A stretch of 64,000 nucleotides of DNA from Photorhabdus sp. CRCIA-P01 (lineage in GTDB: Bacteria; Pseudomonadota; Gammaproteobacteria; Enterobacterales; Enterobacteriaceae): positions 58,240 through 122,239 of the forward strand of contig NZ_NMQR01000011.1 in assembly GCF_003545805.1 (NCBI RefSeq), given 5' to 3'. Under the pieces are notes generated by a model that saw only the letters and a list, made by a program, of their open reading frames with translations, did not search any database and was not told where the DNA came from. Within the stretch, counting starts at the first letter, position 1, and every line of letters starts with the position of its first letter. This document shows, one piece after another, positions 26,719 through 38,008 of this stretch. The position numbers and the translations under genes were made by a program.

Positions 26719-29700
26719 ATGTCTGAATCTTTATTTACACAAACGTTAAAAGAAGCGCGCCGTGATGCATTGGTTGCTCATTATATTGCTACCCAAGTCC
26801 CCGCAGATTTAAAAGAGAGTATCCAGACCGCTGATGATCTGTATGAATATCTGTTGCTGGATACTAAAATTAGCGATCTGGTTACCACTTCACCATTGTC
26901 CGAGGCAATTGGCAGTCTGCAACTGTTTATCCATCGTGCAATAGAGGGCTATGACGGTACACTGGCAGATTCAGCAAAATCCTATTTTGCCGATGAGCAG
27001 TTTTTATATAACTGGGATAGTTTTAACCACCGTTATAGTACTTGGGCTGGCAAGGAGCGGTTGAAATTCTATGCCGGGGATTATATTGATCCAACATTGC
27101 GATTGAATAAGACCGAAATATTTACCGCATTTGAACAGGGTATTTCTCAAGGGAAATTAAAAAGTGAATTAGTCGAATCTAAATTGCGTGATTATCTCAT
27201 TAGTTATGACACTTTAGTTACCCTTGACTATATCAATGCAACGAAAGGTCAGGATGAGAAAACGGTCTTTTTTATTGGCCGCACACAAAACGCACCCTAT
27301 GCATTTTATTGGCGGAAATTAACTTTAGTCACTGATGGCGGTAAGCTGAAACCGGATCAGTGGTCAGAGTGGCGAGCAATTAATGCCGGGATTAGCGAAC
27401 CCTATTTAGATACAGTAGAATCTTTTTGGCAAAATAATAAGCTACATATCCGCTGGTTTAATATTACTAACGAAGGTGATAACTTATCCAAAACTGAAAA
27501 TGTCTGGGTTATGAATAGTGACTATAACTGGACTTCAAAGAAAAAGGAAAAGAGCACTCAGCTTATTTTTACCGATTACACTAGACGGGGAGCAACCGGT
27601 TCATCAAGCCCAACTGAAGTAAGCTCACAATATGGTTCTGATGCCCAGTTAAATATTTCAGAAGATGGAAAAGTTCTTACTTTACAAAACACGGGTGGAG
27701 CTACACCAAGCACCGGAGTGACGTTGTGTTATGACTCATCAAAGGCAGTAATAAAGAGCTTGCCTAATACAGGAAGTGCTGATTTACCTTCAAAAGATTA
27801 TTTAGACATTAAGTTACGTATGTGTCATGGCACAAGCTATAACAATAGCAATTATTGTAGTTTTAATCTTACGGCATATATATTTACCTCCTACGGCACA
27901 TTCTCATCAGACGGCAAGCAATTTACACTACCTTCTAACGAAGTAATAAATTTACACCTCCCTAACTATATAGATCTCAACGCACTATTAGATATTAGCC
28001 TTGATTCACTGCTTAATTACGACGTACAAGGACAGTTTGGCGGATCTAATCCGGTTGATAATTTCAGTGGCCCCTATGGTATTTATCTGTGGGAAATCTT
28101 CTTCCATATTCCGTTCTTGGTTGCGGTCCGTATGCAAACCGAGCAGCGTTACAATGACGCGGACACTTGGTACAAATACATTTTCCGCAGCGCCGGTTAC
28201 CGTGATGCTAACGGCGAACTCATTACAGATGGCAGCAAACCACGTTATTGGAATGTGATGCCATTGGAACTGGATACCGCATGGGATACCACACAACCTG
28301 CCACCACTGATCCAGATGTGATCGCAATGGCGGATCCGATGCATTACAAGCTGGCGATATTCCTGCATACCCTTGACCTGTTGATTGCCCGCGGCGACAG
28401 CGCTTACCGTCAACTTGAGCGTGATACTTTAGTCGAAGCCAAAATGTACTACATTCAAGCACAACAGTTACTCGGGCCACGCCCTGATATCCATACCACC
28501 AATACCTGGCCAAATCCCACCTTGAGCGAGGAAGCGGGTGCCATTGCCACGCCAACACTGCTGAGTTCACCGGAAGTGATGACCTTTGCCGCCTGGCTAA
28601 GTGCAGGTGATACCGCCGATATTGGTGACGGCAATTTCCTGCCACCGTATAACGATGTACTGTTCGGTTACTGGGATAAGCTTGAAGTACGCTTGTACAA
28701 CCTGCGCCACAATCTGAGTCTAGATGGTCAACCACTAAATCTACCCCTGTATGCCACCCCGGTAGATCCGAAAACTTTGCAACGTCAACAAGCCGGGGGC
28801 GATGGTACAGGCAGCAGTCCAGCTGGCGGTCAAGGGAGTGTTCAAGGCTGGCGCTATCCACTATTGGTAGAACGCGCCCGCACTGCCGTCAGTTTGTTGA
28901 CTCAGTTCGGCAACAGCTTACAAACGACATTAGAGCGTCAAGATAATGAAAAGATGACGCTACTGTTGCAGACTCAACAGCAAGCCATCCTGAAACAACA
29001 GCATGATATACAGCAAAATAATCTGAAAGGATTGCAACATAGCCTGACAGCATTACAGGCCAGCCGTGATGGTGCGACATTGCGCCAAAAACATTACAGC
29101 GACCTGATTAACGGCGGCCTATCTGCGGCAGAAATCGCCGGTCTGACATTACGCAGCACCGCTATGATCACCAATGGCGTTGCGACGGGATTACTGATTG
29201 CCGGCGGAATTGCCAACGCGGTACCTAACGTCTTCGGACTGGCTAACGGTGGTTCTGAATGGGGCGCGCCATTAATTGGCTCCGGGCAAGCAACCCAAGT
29301 TGGCGCCGGTATCCAAGATCAGAGTGCCGGTATTTCAGAAGTGACAGCGGGTTATCAGCGTCGTCAGGAAGAATGGGCATTGCAACGGGATATTGCTGAT
29401 AACGAAATAACCCAACTGGATGCCCAGATACAAAGCCTACAAGAGCAGATCACAATGGCACAAAAACAGATCACGCTCTCTGAAACCGAACAAGCGAATG
29501 CCCAAGCGATTTATGACCTGCAAACCACTCGCTTTACCGGACAGGCGCTGTACAACTGGATGGCCGGTCGTCTCTCCGCGCTCTATTACCAGATGTATGA
29601 TTCCACTTTGCCAATATGTCTCCAGGCAAAAGCTGCATTAGTACAGGAATTAGGCGAGAAAGACAGCGACAGTCTATTCCAAGTCCCGGTGTGGAATGAT

Positions 29701-30291
29701 CTGTGGCAAGGGCTGTTAGCAGGGGAAGGTTTAAGCTCAGAGCTACAGAAACTGGATGCCATCTGGCTTGCACGTGGCGGCATTGGGCTGGAAGCCATCC
29801 GCACCGTGTCGCTGGATACCCTGTTTGGTACAGGGACGTTAAGTGAAAATATCAATAAAGTGCTTAACGGGGAAACGGTATCTCCATCCGGTGGCGTCAC
29901 TCTGACGCTAACAGGGGATATCTTCCAAGCAACACTGGATTTGAGTCAACTAGGTTTGGATAACTCTTACAACTTGGGTAACGAGAAGAAGCGTCGTATT
30001 AAACGTATCGCCGTCACCCTGCCAACACTTCTGGGACCCTATCAAGATCTTGAAGCCACACTGGTAATGGGAGCGGAAATCGCTACTTTATCACACGGCG
30101 TGAATGACGGAGGCCGGTTTGTTACCGACTTTAACGACAGTCGTTTTCTGCCTTTTGAAGGTCGAGATGCAACAACCGGTACACTGTCGCTCAATATTTT
30201 CCATGCTGGTAAAGAGGAATCGCAACACGAGTTGGTTGCTAATCTAAGTGACATCATTGTGCATCTGAATTACATCATTCGAGACGCATAA
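26719..30291 (+). CDS. Insecticidal toxin complex protein TcaB
   Basis: TcaB is the C-terminal part of the split TcA subunit and carries the central channel. The 1190-residue product contains the neuraminidase-like and receptor-binding region of TcA proteins in its first half, then coiled-coil helices rich in Gln (LLLQTQQQAILKQQHDIQQN, about 750-800). A Gly/Ala-rich hydrophobic stretch follows (ATGLLIAGGIANAVPNVFG, near 840), typical of the pore tip, then a C-terminal beta region. A variable stretch at about 270-440 differs from the recalled W14 protein while the flanks are nearly unchanged. The frame extends to a TTG at 26713, but the ATG at 26719 has AAGAAGG eight bases upstream. It is co-transcribed with tcaA. 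Confidence 0.95.
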   Translation: MSESLFTQTLKEARRDALVAHYIATQVPADLKESIQTADDLYEYLLLDTKISDLVTTSPLSEAIGSLQLFIHRAIEGYDGTLADSAKSYFADEQFLYNWDSFNHRYSTWAGKERLKFYAGDYIDPTLRLNKTEIFTAFEQGISQGKLKSELVESKLRDYLISYDTLVTLDYINATKGQDEKTVFFIGRTQNAPYAFYWRKLTLVTDGGKLKPDQWSEWRAINAGISEPYLDTVESFWQNNKLHIRWFNITNEGDNLSKTENVWVMNSDYNWTSKKKEKSTQLIFTDYTRRGATGSSSPTEVSSQYGSDAQLNISEDGKVLTLQNTGGATPSTGVTLCYDSSKAVIKSLPNTGSADLPSKDYLDIKLRMCHGTSYNNSNYCSFNLTAYIFTSYGTFSSDGKQFTLPSNEVINLHLPNYIDLNALLDISLDSLLNYDVQGQFGGSNPVDNFSGPYGIYLWEIFFHIPFLVAVRMQTEQRYNDADTWYKYIFRSAGYRDANGELITDGSKPRYWNVMPLELDTAWDTTQPATTDPDVIAMADPMHYKLAIFLHTLDLLIARGDSAYRQLERDTLVEAKMYYIQAQQLLGPRPDIHTTNTWPNPTLSEEAGAIATPTLLSSPEVMTFAAWLSAGDTADIGDGNFLPPYNDVLFGYWDKLEVRLYNLRHNLSLDGQPLNLPLYATPVDPKTLQRQQAGGDGTGSSPAGGQGSVQGWRYPLLVERARTAVSLLTQFGNSLQTTLERQDNEKMTLLLQTQQQAILKQQHDIQQNNLKGLQHSLTALQASRDGATLRQKHYSDLINGGLSAAEIAGLTLRSTAMITNGVATGLLIAGGIANAVPNVFGLANGGSEWGAPLIGSGQATQVGAGIQDQSAGISEVTAGYQRRQEEWALQRDIADNEITQLDAQIQSLQEQITMAQKQITLSETEQANAQAIYDLQTTRFTGQALYNWMAGRLSALYYQMYDSTLPICLQAKAALVQELGEKDSDSLFQVPVWNDLWQGLLAGEGLSSELQKLDAIWLARGGIGLEAIRTVSLDTLFGTGTLSENINKVLNGETVSPSGGVTLTLTGDIFQATLDLSQLGLDNSYNLGNEKKRRIKRIAVTLPTLLGPYQDLEATLVMGAEIATLSHGVNDGGRFVTDFNDSRFLPFEGRDATTGTLSLNIFHAGKEESQHELVANLSDIIVHLNYIIRDA

Positions 30292-30311
30292 ATTTCTTTT
30301 CTTTGTCGATT

Positions 30312-30334
30312 ACAGGTCCCTATTAGGGGCCTGT
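30312..30334 (+). terminator. Intergenic hairpin between tcaB and tcaC
   Basis: ACAGGTCCC and GGGGCCTGT form a 9-bp stem with one G-T pair and a five-base loop. There is no T run, so it may act as a partial terminator, a processing site or an mRNA-stability element rather than a full terminator. AAGGAG follows just before tcaC. Confidence 0.5.
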
Positions 30335-30350
30335 TATTAAGGAGTACTTT

Positions 30351-33300
30351 ATGCAGGATTCACCAGAAGTATCGATTACAACGCTGTCACTTCCCAAAGG
30401 TGGCGGTGCTATCAATGGCATGGGAGAAGCACTGAATGCTGCCGGCCCTGATGGAATGGCCACCCTATCTCTGCCTTTGCCCCTTTCGACTGGCAGAGGG
30501 ACTGCTCCTGGATTATCACTGATTTACAGCAACAGTGCAGGTAACGGGCCTTTCGGCATCGGCTGGCAATGTGGTGTCATGACCATTAGCCGACGCACCC
30601 AACATGGCATTCCACAATACGATAATGACGACACGTTCTTATCCCCACAAGGCGAGGTCATGAATATTGCCCTGAATAACCAAGGGCAACCAGATATCCG
30701 TCAAGACGTTAAGACGCTGCAAGGCGTGGTCTTGCCAATCTCCTATACCGTAACCCGCTATCAAGCCCGCCAGATCGTGGATTTCAGTAAAATCGAATAC
30801 TGGCAACCTGCCTCCGGTCAAGAAGGACGCGCTTTCTGGCTGATATCGTCCCCGGACGGCCAACTGCACATCTTAGGGAAAACCGCGCAGGCTTGTCTGG
30901 CAAATCCGCAAAATGACCAACAAATCGCTCAGTGGTTGCTGGAAGAAACCGTGACGCCAACCGGTGAACATGTCAGCTATCAATACCGAGCCGAAGATGA
31001 AGCCCATTGTGACGACAATGAAAAAACAGCTCATCCTAATGTTACCGCGCAGCGCTATCTGGTACAGGTGAACTACGGTAACATCAAACCACAAGCCAGC
31101 CTGTTCGTACTGGATAACACCCCTCCCGCACCGGAAGAGTGGCTGTTTCATCTAGTCTTTGACCACGGCGAGCGCGATACCTCACTTCATGCCGTGCCAA
31201 CATGGGATGCCGGTACAGCGCAATGGTCGGTACGTCCAGATATCTTCTCTCGCTATGAATACGGTTTTGAAGTACGTACTCGCCGCTTATGTCAACAAGT
31301 GCTGATGTTTCACCGTACCGCACTATTGGCCGGAGAAGTCGGCGCCAATAACACACCGGAACTGGTCGGACGGTTGATACTGGAATATGACAAAAACGCC
31401 AGCGTCACCACATTGATTACCATCCGTCAATTAAGCCATGAACCGGATGGCAGCCCAGTGACCCTGCCACCACTGGAATTAGCCTGGCAGCGATTCGACC
31501 TAGAGAAGATGCCGACATGGCAACGTTTTGATGCACTAGATAATTTTAACTCGCAGCAACGTTATCAATTGGTTGATCTGCGGGGAGAAGGGTTACCGGG
31601 TATGCTGTATCAGGATCGCAACGCCTGGTGGTATAAAGCGCCGCAACGTCAGGAAGGCGGAGACAGTAATGCTGTCACTTACGACAAAATCGCCCCGCTG
31701 CCTACCTTGCCCAGTTTGCAGGATAATGCCTCATTGATGGATATCAACGGAGACGGCCAACTGGATTGGGTCGTCACCGCCTCCGGTATTCGCGGATACC
31801 ATAGCCAGCAACCCGATGGAAAATGGACGCACTTTACCCCAATCAATGCCTTGCCCGTGGAATATTTTCATCCAAACATCCAGTTCGCTGACCTTACCGG
31901 GGCAGGCTTATCCGATTTAGTATTAATCGGGCCGAAAAGCGTGCGTCTATATGCCAACCAGCGAAACGGCTGGCGTAAAGGACAAGATGTGCCCCAATCC
32001 ACAGGTATCACTCTGCCCATCTCTGGGACCGACGCCCGTAAACTGGTGGCTTTCAGTGATATGCTCGGTTCCGGTCAACAACATCTGGTGGAAATCAAGG
32101 CTAATCGCGTCACTTGTTGGCCTAATCTGGGACATGGCCGTTTCGGTCAACCACTAACCTTGCCAGGATTTAGTCAGCCCGAAAATAGCTTCAATCCCGA
32201 ACGGCTGTTTCTGGCGGATATCGACGGCTCCGGTACCACCGATCTTATCTATGCGCAATCCGGCTCTTTGCTCATTTATCTCAACCAAAGTGGTAATCAG
32301 TTTGATGCCCCGCTGACATTAGCGTTGCCAGAAGGCGTACAATTTGACAACACTTGCCAACTCCAAGTCGCCGATATTCAGGGATTAGGGATAGCCAGCC
32401 TGATTCTGACTGTGCCACATATAGCGCCACATCACTGGCGTTGTGACCTGTCACTGACCAAACCTTGGTTGTTGAATGTGATGAATAATAACCGAGGCGC
32501 ACATCACACCTTACATTATCGCAGTTCCGCGCAATTCTGGTTGGATGAGAAATTACAGCTCACCAAAGCGGGCAAATCCCCGGCTTGTTACCTGCCGTTT
32601 CCAATGCATCTGCTATGGCATACCGAAATTCAGGATGAAATCAGCGGTAACCGGCTCACCAGTGAAGTCAGCTACAGCCACGGTGTCTGGGATGGAAAAG
32701 AACGGGAATTCAGAGGATTTGGCTGTGTCAAACAGACCGATACCACAACGTTTTCTCACGGCACCGCCCCCGAACAAGCTGCACCGTCACTGAGCATTAG
32801 CTGGTTTGCCACCGGTATAGATCAGGTAGACAGCCAATTAGCCTCGGAATATTGGCAAGCAGACACTCAAGCTTATAGCGGATTTGAAACCCGTTATACC
32901 GTCTGGGACAACGCCAGCCAGACAGACCAAGTATTTACCCCCAATGAGACACAACGTAACTGGCTAACGCGGGCGCTTAAAGGCCAACTGTTACGCAGTG
33001 AACTCTACGGTCTGGACGGAACGGATAAGCAAACAGTGCCTTATACCGTCAGTGAATCGCGCTATCAGGTACGCTCTATTCCGGTAGATAAAGAAACCGA
33101 ATTATCTGCCTGGGTTACCGCCATTGAAAATCGCAGCTATCACTATGAACGTATCATCAGTGATCCACAATTCAGCCAGAGTATCTGGTTGCAACACGAT
33201 ATCTTTGGTCAATCACTGCAAAGTGTCGATATTGCCTGGCCGCGCCGCGAAAAACCGGCAGTAAATCCCTACCCGACTACCCTACCGGAAACCCTGTTTG

Positions 33301-34808
33301 ACAGCAGCTATGATGACCAGCAACAACTATTACGTCTGGTGAGGCAAAAAAATAACTGGCATCACCTGACTGACGGGGAAAACTGGCGATTAGGCTTACC
33401 GAATGCACAACGCCATGATGTTTATACTTATGACCGGAGCAAAATTCCGGCCGAAGGGATTTCTCTTGAAGTCTTGCTGAAAGCAGATGGCCTGCTGGCA
33501 GATGAAAAAGCCGCCGTTTATCTGGGGCAACAACAGACGTTTTATACCGCCGGCCAATCGGCAGTCACTCTAGAAAAACCCACACTACAGGCACTGGTGG
33601 CGTTCCAAGAAACCGCCATGATGGACGACATCTCATTAAAAGCTTATGAAGGGGTGATTGAGGAGCAGGAACTGAATACCGCACTGACACAGGCCGGTTA
33701 TCAGCAAGTCGCGCGGTTGTTCAATACTGGTTCAGAAAGTCCGGTATGGGTAGCGCGGCAAGGCTATACCGATTACGGCAATGCTACGCAGTTCTGGCGG
33801 CCTCAAGCTCAACGTAACTCTCTGCTAACAGGGAAAACCACACTAAGCTGGGATACCCATCATTGTGTAATAATACAGACTCAGGATGCCGCTGGATTAA
33901 CGACGCAAGCCCGTTACGATTATCGTTTCCTTACACCGGTACAACTGACCGATATTAATGATAATCAACATATTGTGACACTGGATGCACTAGGTCGCGT
34001 GACCACCAGCCGGTTCTGGGGTACGGAGGCAGGGCAAGCCACAGGCTATTCCAACCAGCCCTTTACACCACCGGACTCCGTAGACAAAGCGCTGGCGTTA
34101 ACCGGCACCCTCCCCGTTGCCCAATGTTTAGTCTATGCCGTTGATAGCTGGATGCCGTCGTTATCGCTGTCTCAGCTTGCTCAATCACAAGTAGAAGCAG
34201 AAGCGCTATGGGCGCAACTGCGTGCCGCTCATATGGTTACCGAAGATGGGAAAGTGTGTGCGCTAGGCGGTAAACGGGGAATAGGCCATCAGAACCTAGC
34301 GATTCAACTCATCTCTCTATTGGCAAGTATTCCCCGTTTACCGCCACATGTACTGGGGATCACTACTGACCGCTACGATAACGATCCGCAACAACAGCAC
34401 CAGCAAACGGTGAGTTTTAGTGATGGTTTTGGCCGGTTACTCCAGAGTTCAGTGCGTCATGAACCCGGTGATGCCTGGCAACGTAAAGAAGACGGTGGGC
34501 TGGTTGTGGATGCAAATGGCGTTCTGGTCAGTGCCGCTACAGATACCCGATGGGCTGTTTCCGGTCGTACAGAATATGACGACAAAGGCCAACCGGTGCG
34601 TACTTATCAACCCTATTTTCTGAATGACTGGCGCTATGTCAGTGATGACAGCGCGCGAGATGATCTGTTTGCCGATACCCATCTTTATGATCCACTGGGA
34701 CGGGAATACAAGGTCATCACCGCTAAGAAATATTTGCGAGAAAAACAGTACACTCCGTGGTTTATCGTCAGCGAGGATGAAAACGATACAGCATCAAGAA
34801 CCCCATAG
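30351..34808 (+). CDS. Insecticidal toxin complex protein TcaC (TcB subunit)
   Basis: TcaC is the B component of the toxin complex. It closes onto the TcA pore and, with a TccC-type C subunit, forms the Rhs cocoon that holds the toxic enzyme. The 1485-residue product begins with an SpvB-like domain ([20 protein letters not shown] and [19 protein letters not shown]), followed by FG-GAP/VCBS-like propeller repeats ([30 protein letters not shown], about 450-650) and the TcdB middle regions. It ends with a partial Rhs-like part ([23 protein letters not shown]). No TccC-type gene with a hypervariable toxin end is in the window, so the C partner must come from elsewhere. AAGGAG lies seven bases before the ATG. 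Confidence 0.95.
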   Translation: MQDSPEVSITTLSLPKGGGAINGMGEALNAAGPDGMATLSLPLPLSTGRGTAPGLSLIYSNSAGNGPFGIGWQCGVMTISRRTQHGIPQYDNDDTFLSPQGEVMNIALNNQGQPDIRQDVKTLQGVVLPISYTVTRYQARQIVDFSKIEYWQPASGQEGRAFWLISSPDGQLHILGKTAQACLANPQNDQQIAQWLLEETVTPTGEHVSYQYRAEDEAHCDDNEKTAHPNVTAQRYLVQVNYGNIKPQASLFVLDNTPPAPEEWLFHLVFDHGERDTSLHAVPTWDAGTAQWSVRPDIFSRYEYGFEVRTRRLCQQVLMFHRTALLAGEVGANNTPELVGRLILEYDKNASVTTLITIRQLSHEPDGSPVTLPPLELAWQRFDLEKMPTWQRFDALDNFNSQQRYQLVDLRGEGLPGMLYQDRNAWWYKAPQRQEGGDSNAVTYDKIAPLPTLPSLQDNASLMDINGDGQLDWVVTASGIRGYHSQQPDGKWTHFTPINALPVEYFHPNIQFADLTGAGLSDLVLIGPKSVRLYANQRNGWRKGQDVPQSTGITLPISGTDARKLVAFSDMLGSGQQHLVEIKANRVTCWPNLGHGRFGQPLTLPGFSQPENSFNPERLFLADIDGSGTTDLIYAQSGSLLIYLNQSGNQFDAPLTLALPEGVQFDNTCQLQVADIQGLGIASLILTVPHIAPHHWRCDLSLTKPWLLNVMNNNRGAHHTLHYRSSAQFWLDEKLQLTKAGKSPACYLPFPMHLLWHTEIQDEISGNRLTSEVSYSHGVWDGKEREFRGFGCVKQTDTTTFSHGTAPEQAAPSLSISWFATGIDQVDSQLASEYWQADTQAYSGFETRYTVWDNASQTDQVFTPNETQRNWLTRALKGQLLRSELYGLDGTDKQTVPYTVSESRYQVRSIPVDKETELSAWVTAIENRSYHYERIISDPQFSQSIWLQHDIFGQSLQSVDIAWPRREKPAVNPYPTTLPETLFDSSYDDQQQLLRLVRQKNNWHHLTDGENWRLGLPNAQRHDVYTYDRSKIPAEGISLEVLLKADGLLADEKAAVYLGQQQTFYTAGQSAVTLEKPTLQALVAFQETAMMDDISLKAYEGVIEEQELNTALTQAGYQQVARLFNTGSESPVWVARQGYTDYGNATQFWRPQAQRNSLLTGKTTLSWDTHHCVIIQTQDAAGLTTQARYDYRFLTPVQLTDINDNQHIVTLDALGRVTTSRFWGTEAGQATGYSNQPFTPPDSVDKALALTGTLPVAQCLVYAVDSWMPSLSLSQLAQSQVEAEALWAQLRAAHMVTEDGKVCALGGKRGIGHQNLAIQLISLLASIPRLPPHVLGITTDRYDNDPQQQHQQTVSFSDGFGRLLQSSVRHEPGDAWQRKEDGGLVVDANGVLVSAATDTRWAVSGRTEYDDKGQPVRTYQPYFLNDWRYVSDDSARDDLFADTHLYDPLGREYKVITAKKYLREKQYTPWFIVSEDENDTASRTP

Positions 34809-34830
34809 TTTTACCTATTTTCATCTGTTA

Positions 34831-34850
34831 CCCCGCAGTACACCGCGGGG
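34831..34850 (+). terminator. Probable terminator hairpin after tcaC
   Basis: CCCCGC and GCGGGG with an 8-base loop start 23 nt after the tcaC stop. The T tail is weak. Confidence 0.5.
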
Positions 34851-34908
34851 CAATATCTATCAATGATGAAGATTCAGCATTTCCGGTAAGTCCCACCGTT
34901 CTTTAATA

Positions 34909-34938
34909 ATGCGGGTCGCCTCTAAAGGAAGCCCGCAT
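34909..34938 (-). terminator. Hairpin after the chitinase gene
   Basis: ATGCGGG and CCCGCAT enclose a nested CCT/AGG pairing. On the minus strand it lies about 30 nt after the chitinase stop, with a mildly T-rich tail, so it probably terminates that transcript. Confidence 0.45.
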
Positions 34939-34968
34939 GTCGGCAGAATTAAAGATGGAATATCAACA

Positions 34969-36567
34969 TCAATATTCTTTCTTGATAACAGCCGGAACAG
35001 GATCAGGTGTCGGGACAGTACTATCGCAATTATAATGCTCTCCTGTCAGCCCTATTTTTTTGCAAGCCGTAGACAAAAGATCGTTAGGAGTTGCCCATTC
35101 ATCTTTCCAGTTATTACCGTCATAACGTTCATTCTTAAATAGATCCCACATAATGAGGCCCGTTTTACCATATTTAATCGTACCATCTAATATTCTGTTG
35201 AGAGCGCTCTTCGTAAGCGGTAAATTACCGGTTGCGGGTTTACCAACTTCAAATCCAACTGTAATAGGCGGCAAAACCAATAATTTTTGAGGTTGAACTG
35301 ATGCCTGAGCGTAATTACGTGCCCCTTTCAGTTTGACATGGAAGGTAACAACTTCATTGCCTGATTTAAGCCAGTTAATATATTGACCATAATAATACTT
35401 AACTTGTCCAGGCAGGTCACAAGGAATATATGTTTCACCTCCCCCAATAAATCCACAATCTTTTTCACTTAAATCATAGGTCATCACACCAATATAACTG
35501 AGTCGGTTGATCAGATTGGGGTAACTCAGCGCAGTATTGTAAATCAAACCATAGAGATTTCCTCCCCACCAGGCTCCACCATAAATATCACTATTCCTCG
35601 CATTAGTTCCCCAGTTAGCGGACATATTCGGGATACCTCCCGTTGCGGGACCAGCCGTACTTAGCTTAAGTGATGGTTTAACTGCATTAATTGAAGTGTA
35701 AAAAGACTTTAAAATAGCAGCGAATTTATCCACGGTTGCCGGCATTGCACGGGGAATTTTTTCCGCGCCAGGAACAATCTTCATTGATGCATCATAAACA
35801 TAACCGCCTAATCCCTTTGCGATTAAAGTTGATGTAATAAGATTTTCACTGTTATTAGAGGGAACCTTGATCGAGTCAGGTGTTAATTTCCAGCTTTTTG
35901 CATTAATATCAGCGTGCCAAAACTCTTCATAATCCACATCAATTCCTGCTACACCTAAATTGGCCGCCAAATTAACAATATTTCTATATGCCTTATCTGC
36001 TGCTTTACCCGTAATAGTACTGTCAAATCGAGGAATTTTGGTCAGTGGATTGGGGAAAATATCATAAACTGCACCGGGTTCATTACCACAAGCATCTTTT
36101 TTGCTGGCAGTGATATCATAAATTTTCGGATAACAACTAAAGTTCCATCCACCTACAGCAATATAAGTACCCACTCCATGAGATTTTAAATCAGCAATAA
36201 CACCTTTTAATACCACAAAATCAGCCTTGGCATTTTCAGCTTCTCTGGTGCTAATGATTTGACCAGAAGTACAGGTATAACCAAACAATCCTGAACATTT
36301 CAGGCTGTTTTTTTCATAGTTAACAAAACCAGGCTGGACGAAAGACAATACCAGCGTATTAAAGTTACTCTTGTTCTTAGCAATATCTCTACTCAATTTT
36401 TTAAAGTTATCAAGGCTGGCATAATATTCCTGAGTATCAACCTGAGCAGCAGGCCCACTCAGATAATATGCAGATATTTTAGGATTGGCGGCGATAACAT
36501 TTCCTGATGTGAAAGAATATAATACAGAAATTGCTAATAGATATCGGTTTAATTTGTATTTAGACAT
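34969..36567 (-). CDS. Secreted GH18-family chitinase
   Basis: This 532-residue glycoside hydrolase family 18 protein is predicted to cut beta-1,4 GlcNAc links in chitin. An N-terminal signal peptide (KYKLNRYLLAISVLYSFTS, cut near NVIAA at about 27) sends it through Sec. The catalytic motif at 207-214 reads AGIDVDYE; the family consensus DxxDxDxE has D at the first position, here replaced by A207, while D210, D212 and catalytic E214 are kept. IAVGGWNF (137-144) matches the SxGG strand region and MTYDLSEKD the later MxYD motif. It converges on tcaC; chitinases accompany Tc loci in related insect pathogens. Loss of the first Asp may lower but need not abolish activity. Confidence 0.87.
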   Translation of the reverse strand: MSKYKLNRYLLAISVLYSFTSGNVIAANPKISAYYLSGPAAQVDTQEYYASLDNFKKLSRDIAKNKSNFNTLVLSFVQPGFVNYEKNSLKCSGLFGYTCTSGQIISTREAENAKADFVVLKGVIADLKSHGVGTYIAVGGWNFSCYPKIYDITASKKDACGNEPGAVYDIFPNPLTKIPRFDSTITGKAADKAYRNIVNLAANLGVAGIDVDYEEFWHADINAKSWKLTPDSIKVPSNNSENLITSTLIAKGLGGYVYDASMKIVPGAEKIPRAMPATVDKFAAILKSFYTSINAVKPSLKLSTAGPATGGIPNMSANWGTNARNSDIYGGAWWGGNLYGLIYNTALSYPNLINRLSYIGVMTYDLSEKDCGFIGGGETYIPCDLPGQVKYYYGQYINWLKSGNEVVTFHVKLKGARNYAQASVQPQKLLVLPPITVGFEVGKPATGNLPLTKSALNRILDGTIKYGKTGLIMWDLFKNERYDGNNWKDEWATPNDLLSTACKKIGLTGEHYNCDSTVPTPDPVPAVIKKEY

Positions 36568-36728
36568 ACATCTATCTCCACTTGGTTAACATTACTTTTC
36601 CGATTACAGCCAATGAGTTATCATGACACTTCATTGCCTTTTCATCATGAACGGTATAAGTTTTTCCCTAATAGAGCGTTAATATGTTCAGTCTGTTATT
36701 ATAGACTGTGATGTAATTACTAAACTGT

Positions 36729-36856
36729 TATACCCGTTATCTTTCAAGCTACCTCTTTGTTGGCTACACTCACTCACCCCGGTCACATAGTTATCTATGC
36801 TCCCGGGGATTCGCTCCCTTGCCGTCGCGATGCAACTTGAAATCTATTAAGGTATA
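36729..36856 (-). repeat. ERIC element, variant subgroup (128 bp)
   Basis: Reverse-oriented copy with TATACC and GGTATA ends. It shares variant bases (CCGGTCACATAG, TGCCGTCGCGATGC, CTCCCGGGGATTCGCTC) with the shortened copy at 16830. Confidence 0.9.
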
Positions 36857-37312
36857 TATCAGCATTAATTATTTCAATGCACCAATTTCATAATAGTGTA
36901 GTTTTCACCATTGTCCACAAAAGACATAGAAATTAGTTGTAATAATATTCCTCTCTAATCTATCTAAATAAAAAACAATATTATCATATGATAATTCCAC
37001 TAGATTATACTTATATTAATTACTACAGGTGTAACGCTTTAGATAACTTAAATCTATTAACATCAATATTCATAAAAACACAATAAAATCAGAATATATT
37101 ATTCAACGAATAGATTTGGAATTAAACAAATAACGTATTTCACTAAAAATATAAATAGACTACGTTTATTTTATTTTCATTAAAACATTATTATCTAAAT
37201 ATAGGCTATAAATAGTGTGCAAGCAAACTCGCAATGGCAATTAATTATAGCTTGTACAAACCGTTCTGATGAATGAACAGTGAACACTAGCAACACGCAA
37301 ACCCCGGAATGA

Positions 37313-37439
37313 TATACCCTTCATCTTTCAAGCTGCTGCTTTGTTGGCTGCTTTCACTCACCCCAGTCACATAGTTAGCTATGCTCCTGGGGATTCGTTC
37401 ACTTGCCGCCGCACTGCAACTCGAAATCTATTGGGTATA
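37313..37439 (-). repeat. ERIC element (127 bp)
   Basis: Reverse-oriented full-length copy of the main type with AGTCACATAGTTAGCTATG and CTCCTGGGGATTCG cores. Confidence 0.93.
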
Positions 37440-37680
37440 CATGTAAATAGAAAACCCACTGCTATTAAATAAATGTTCTCTGTTATCAGGCAAATGATGC
37501 CAAGAAACTTCAACGATTCTTCAACGAATTATAAAAACCTATAAAAAGGTATTATCTTAAATTTGCTGAATTAATGATCAAGCCCGTATACTCACTGTGC
37601 GTTAAAGCAGATCTGGAATAGCAAGTAGCTCGAAATGTATTCCAGCAAGTGAAACAAAGTTAAAACACAGGAAAATTATC

Positions 37681-37896
37681 ATGACACGTTTAGGCTTATC
37701 TATAACTGTATTATCACTGTTATTCTCTGGCGCAGTATTGGCTGCACCTAGCACACCCGTAACCCAATCTTCGGATACCAAAGTGACTTCTTCCCATACA
37801 GCAAATACCAAAGCAGAGAAGAAATCTAGTAAAACCACACCTAAACAGCACTCACACCAGAAGGCAGCAAACAAAGAAGCAAAGAAAGCTCACTGA
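37681..37896 (+). CDS. Acid-shock-like periplasmic protein (Asr family)
   Basis: A 71-residue protein with a Sec signal peptide (LGLSITVLSLLFSGAVLA, cleavage after A21-A22) and a mature part that is almost only Lys, Ala, Ser, Thr, His and Gln (KAEKKSSKTTPKQHSHQKAA). This is the composition of enterobacterial Asr, a basic intrinsically disordered periplasmic protein made under acid and phosphate stress. It is shorter than E. coli Asr (about 100 residues). AGGA precedes the ATG. It stands alone, convergent to queH with a strong hairpin between them. Confidence 0.75.
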   Translation: MTRLGLSITVLSLLFSGAVLAAPSTPVTQSSDTKVTSSHTANTKAEKKSSKTTPKQHSHQKAANKEAKKAH

Positions 37897-37970
37897 GTTT
37901 TCCAGCATGAAGCCACTACACGCAGCAATAGTTATGACACAAGTTTGATCGCATCATAACTGTAAATTCA

Positions 37971-37986
37971 GGGGGGAAATCCCCCC
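37971..37986. terminator. G6-C6 hairpin between convergent genes
   Basis: GGGGGG, AAAT, CCCCCC forms a very stable stem between asr and queH. T runs are lacking on both sides, but the position suits a bidirectional stop. Confidence 0.5.
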
Positions 37987-38008
37987 TCAACATATTAAAG
38001 TGAAAAGC

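Larger units (their letters stand above)
36568..37680. other. AT-rich spacer with two ERIC elements and a 16-bp palindrome
   Basis: This region upstream of the chitinase (minus) and asr (plus) holds ERIC copies at 36729 and 37313, both in reverse orientation. ATTATCATATGATAAT (36980-36995) is a perfect 16-bp palindrome resembling part of a Fur box. No gene is seen. Confidence 0.45.

Noticed and set aside
28006..28861. Long minus-strand frames inside tcaB (and similar ones inside tcaA, tcaC and the IS66 genes).
   Set aside because: They lie wholly opposite well-matched known genes, have no ribosome-binding sites and no recognisable domains.
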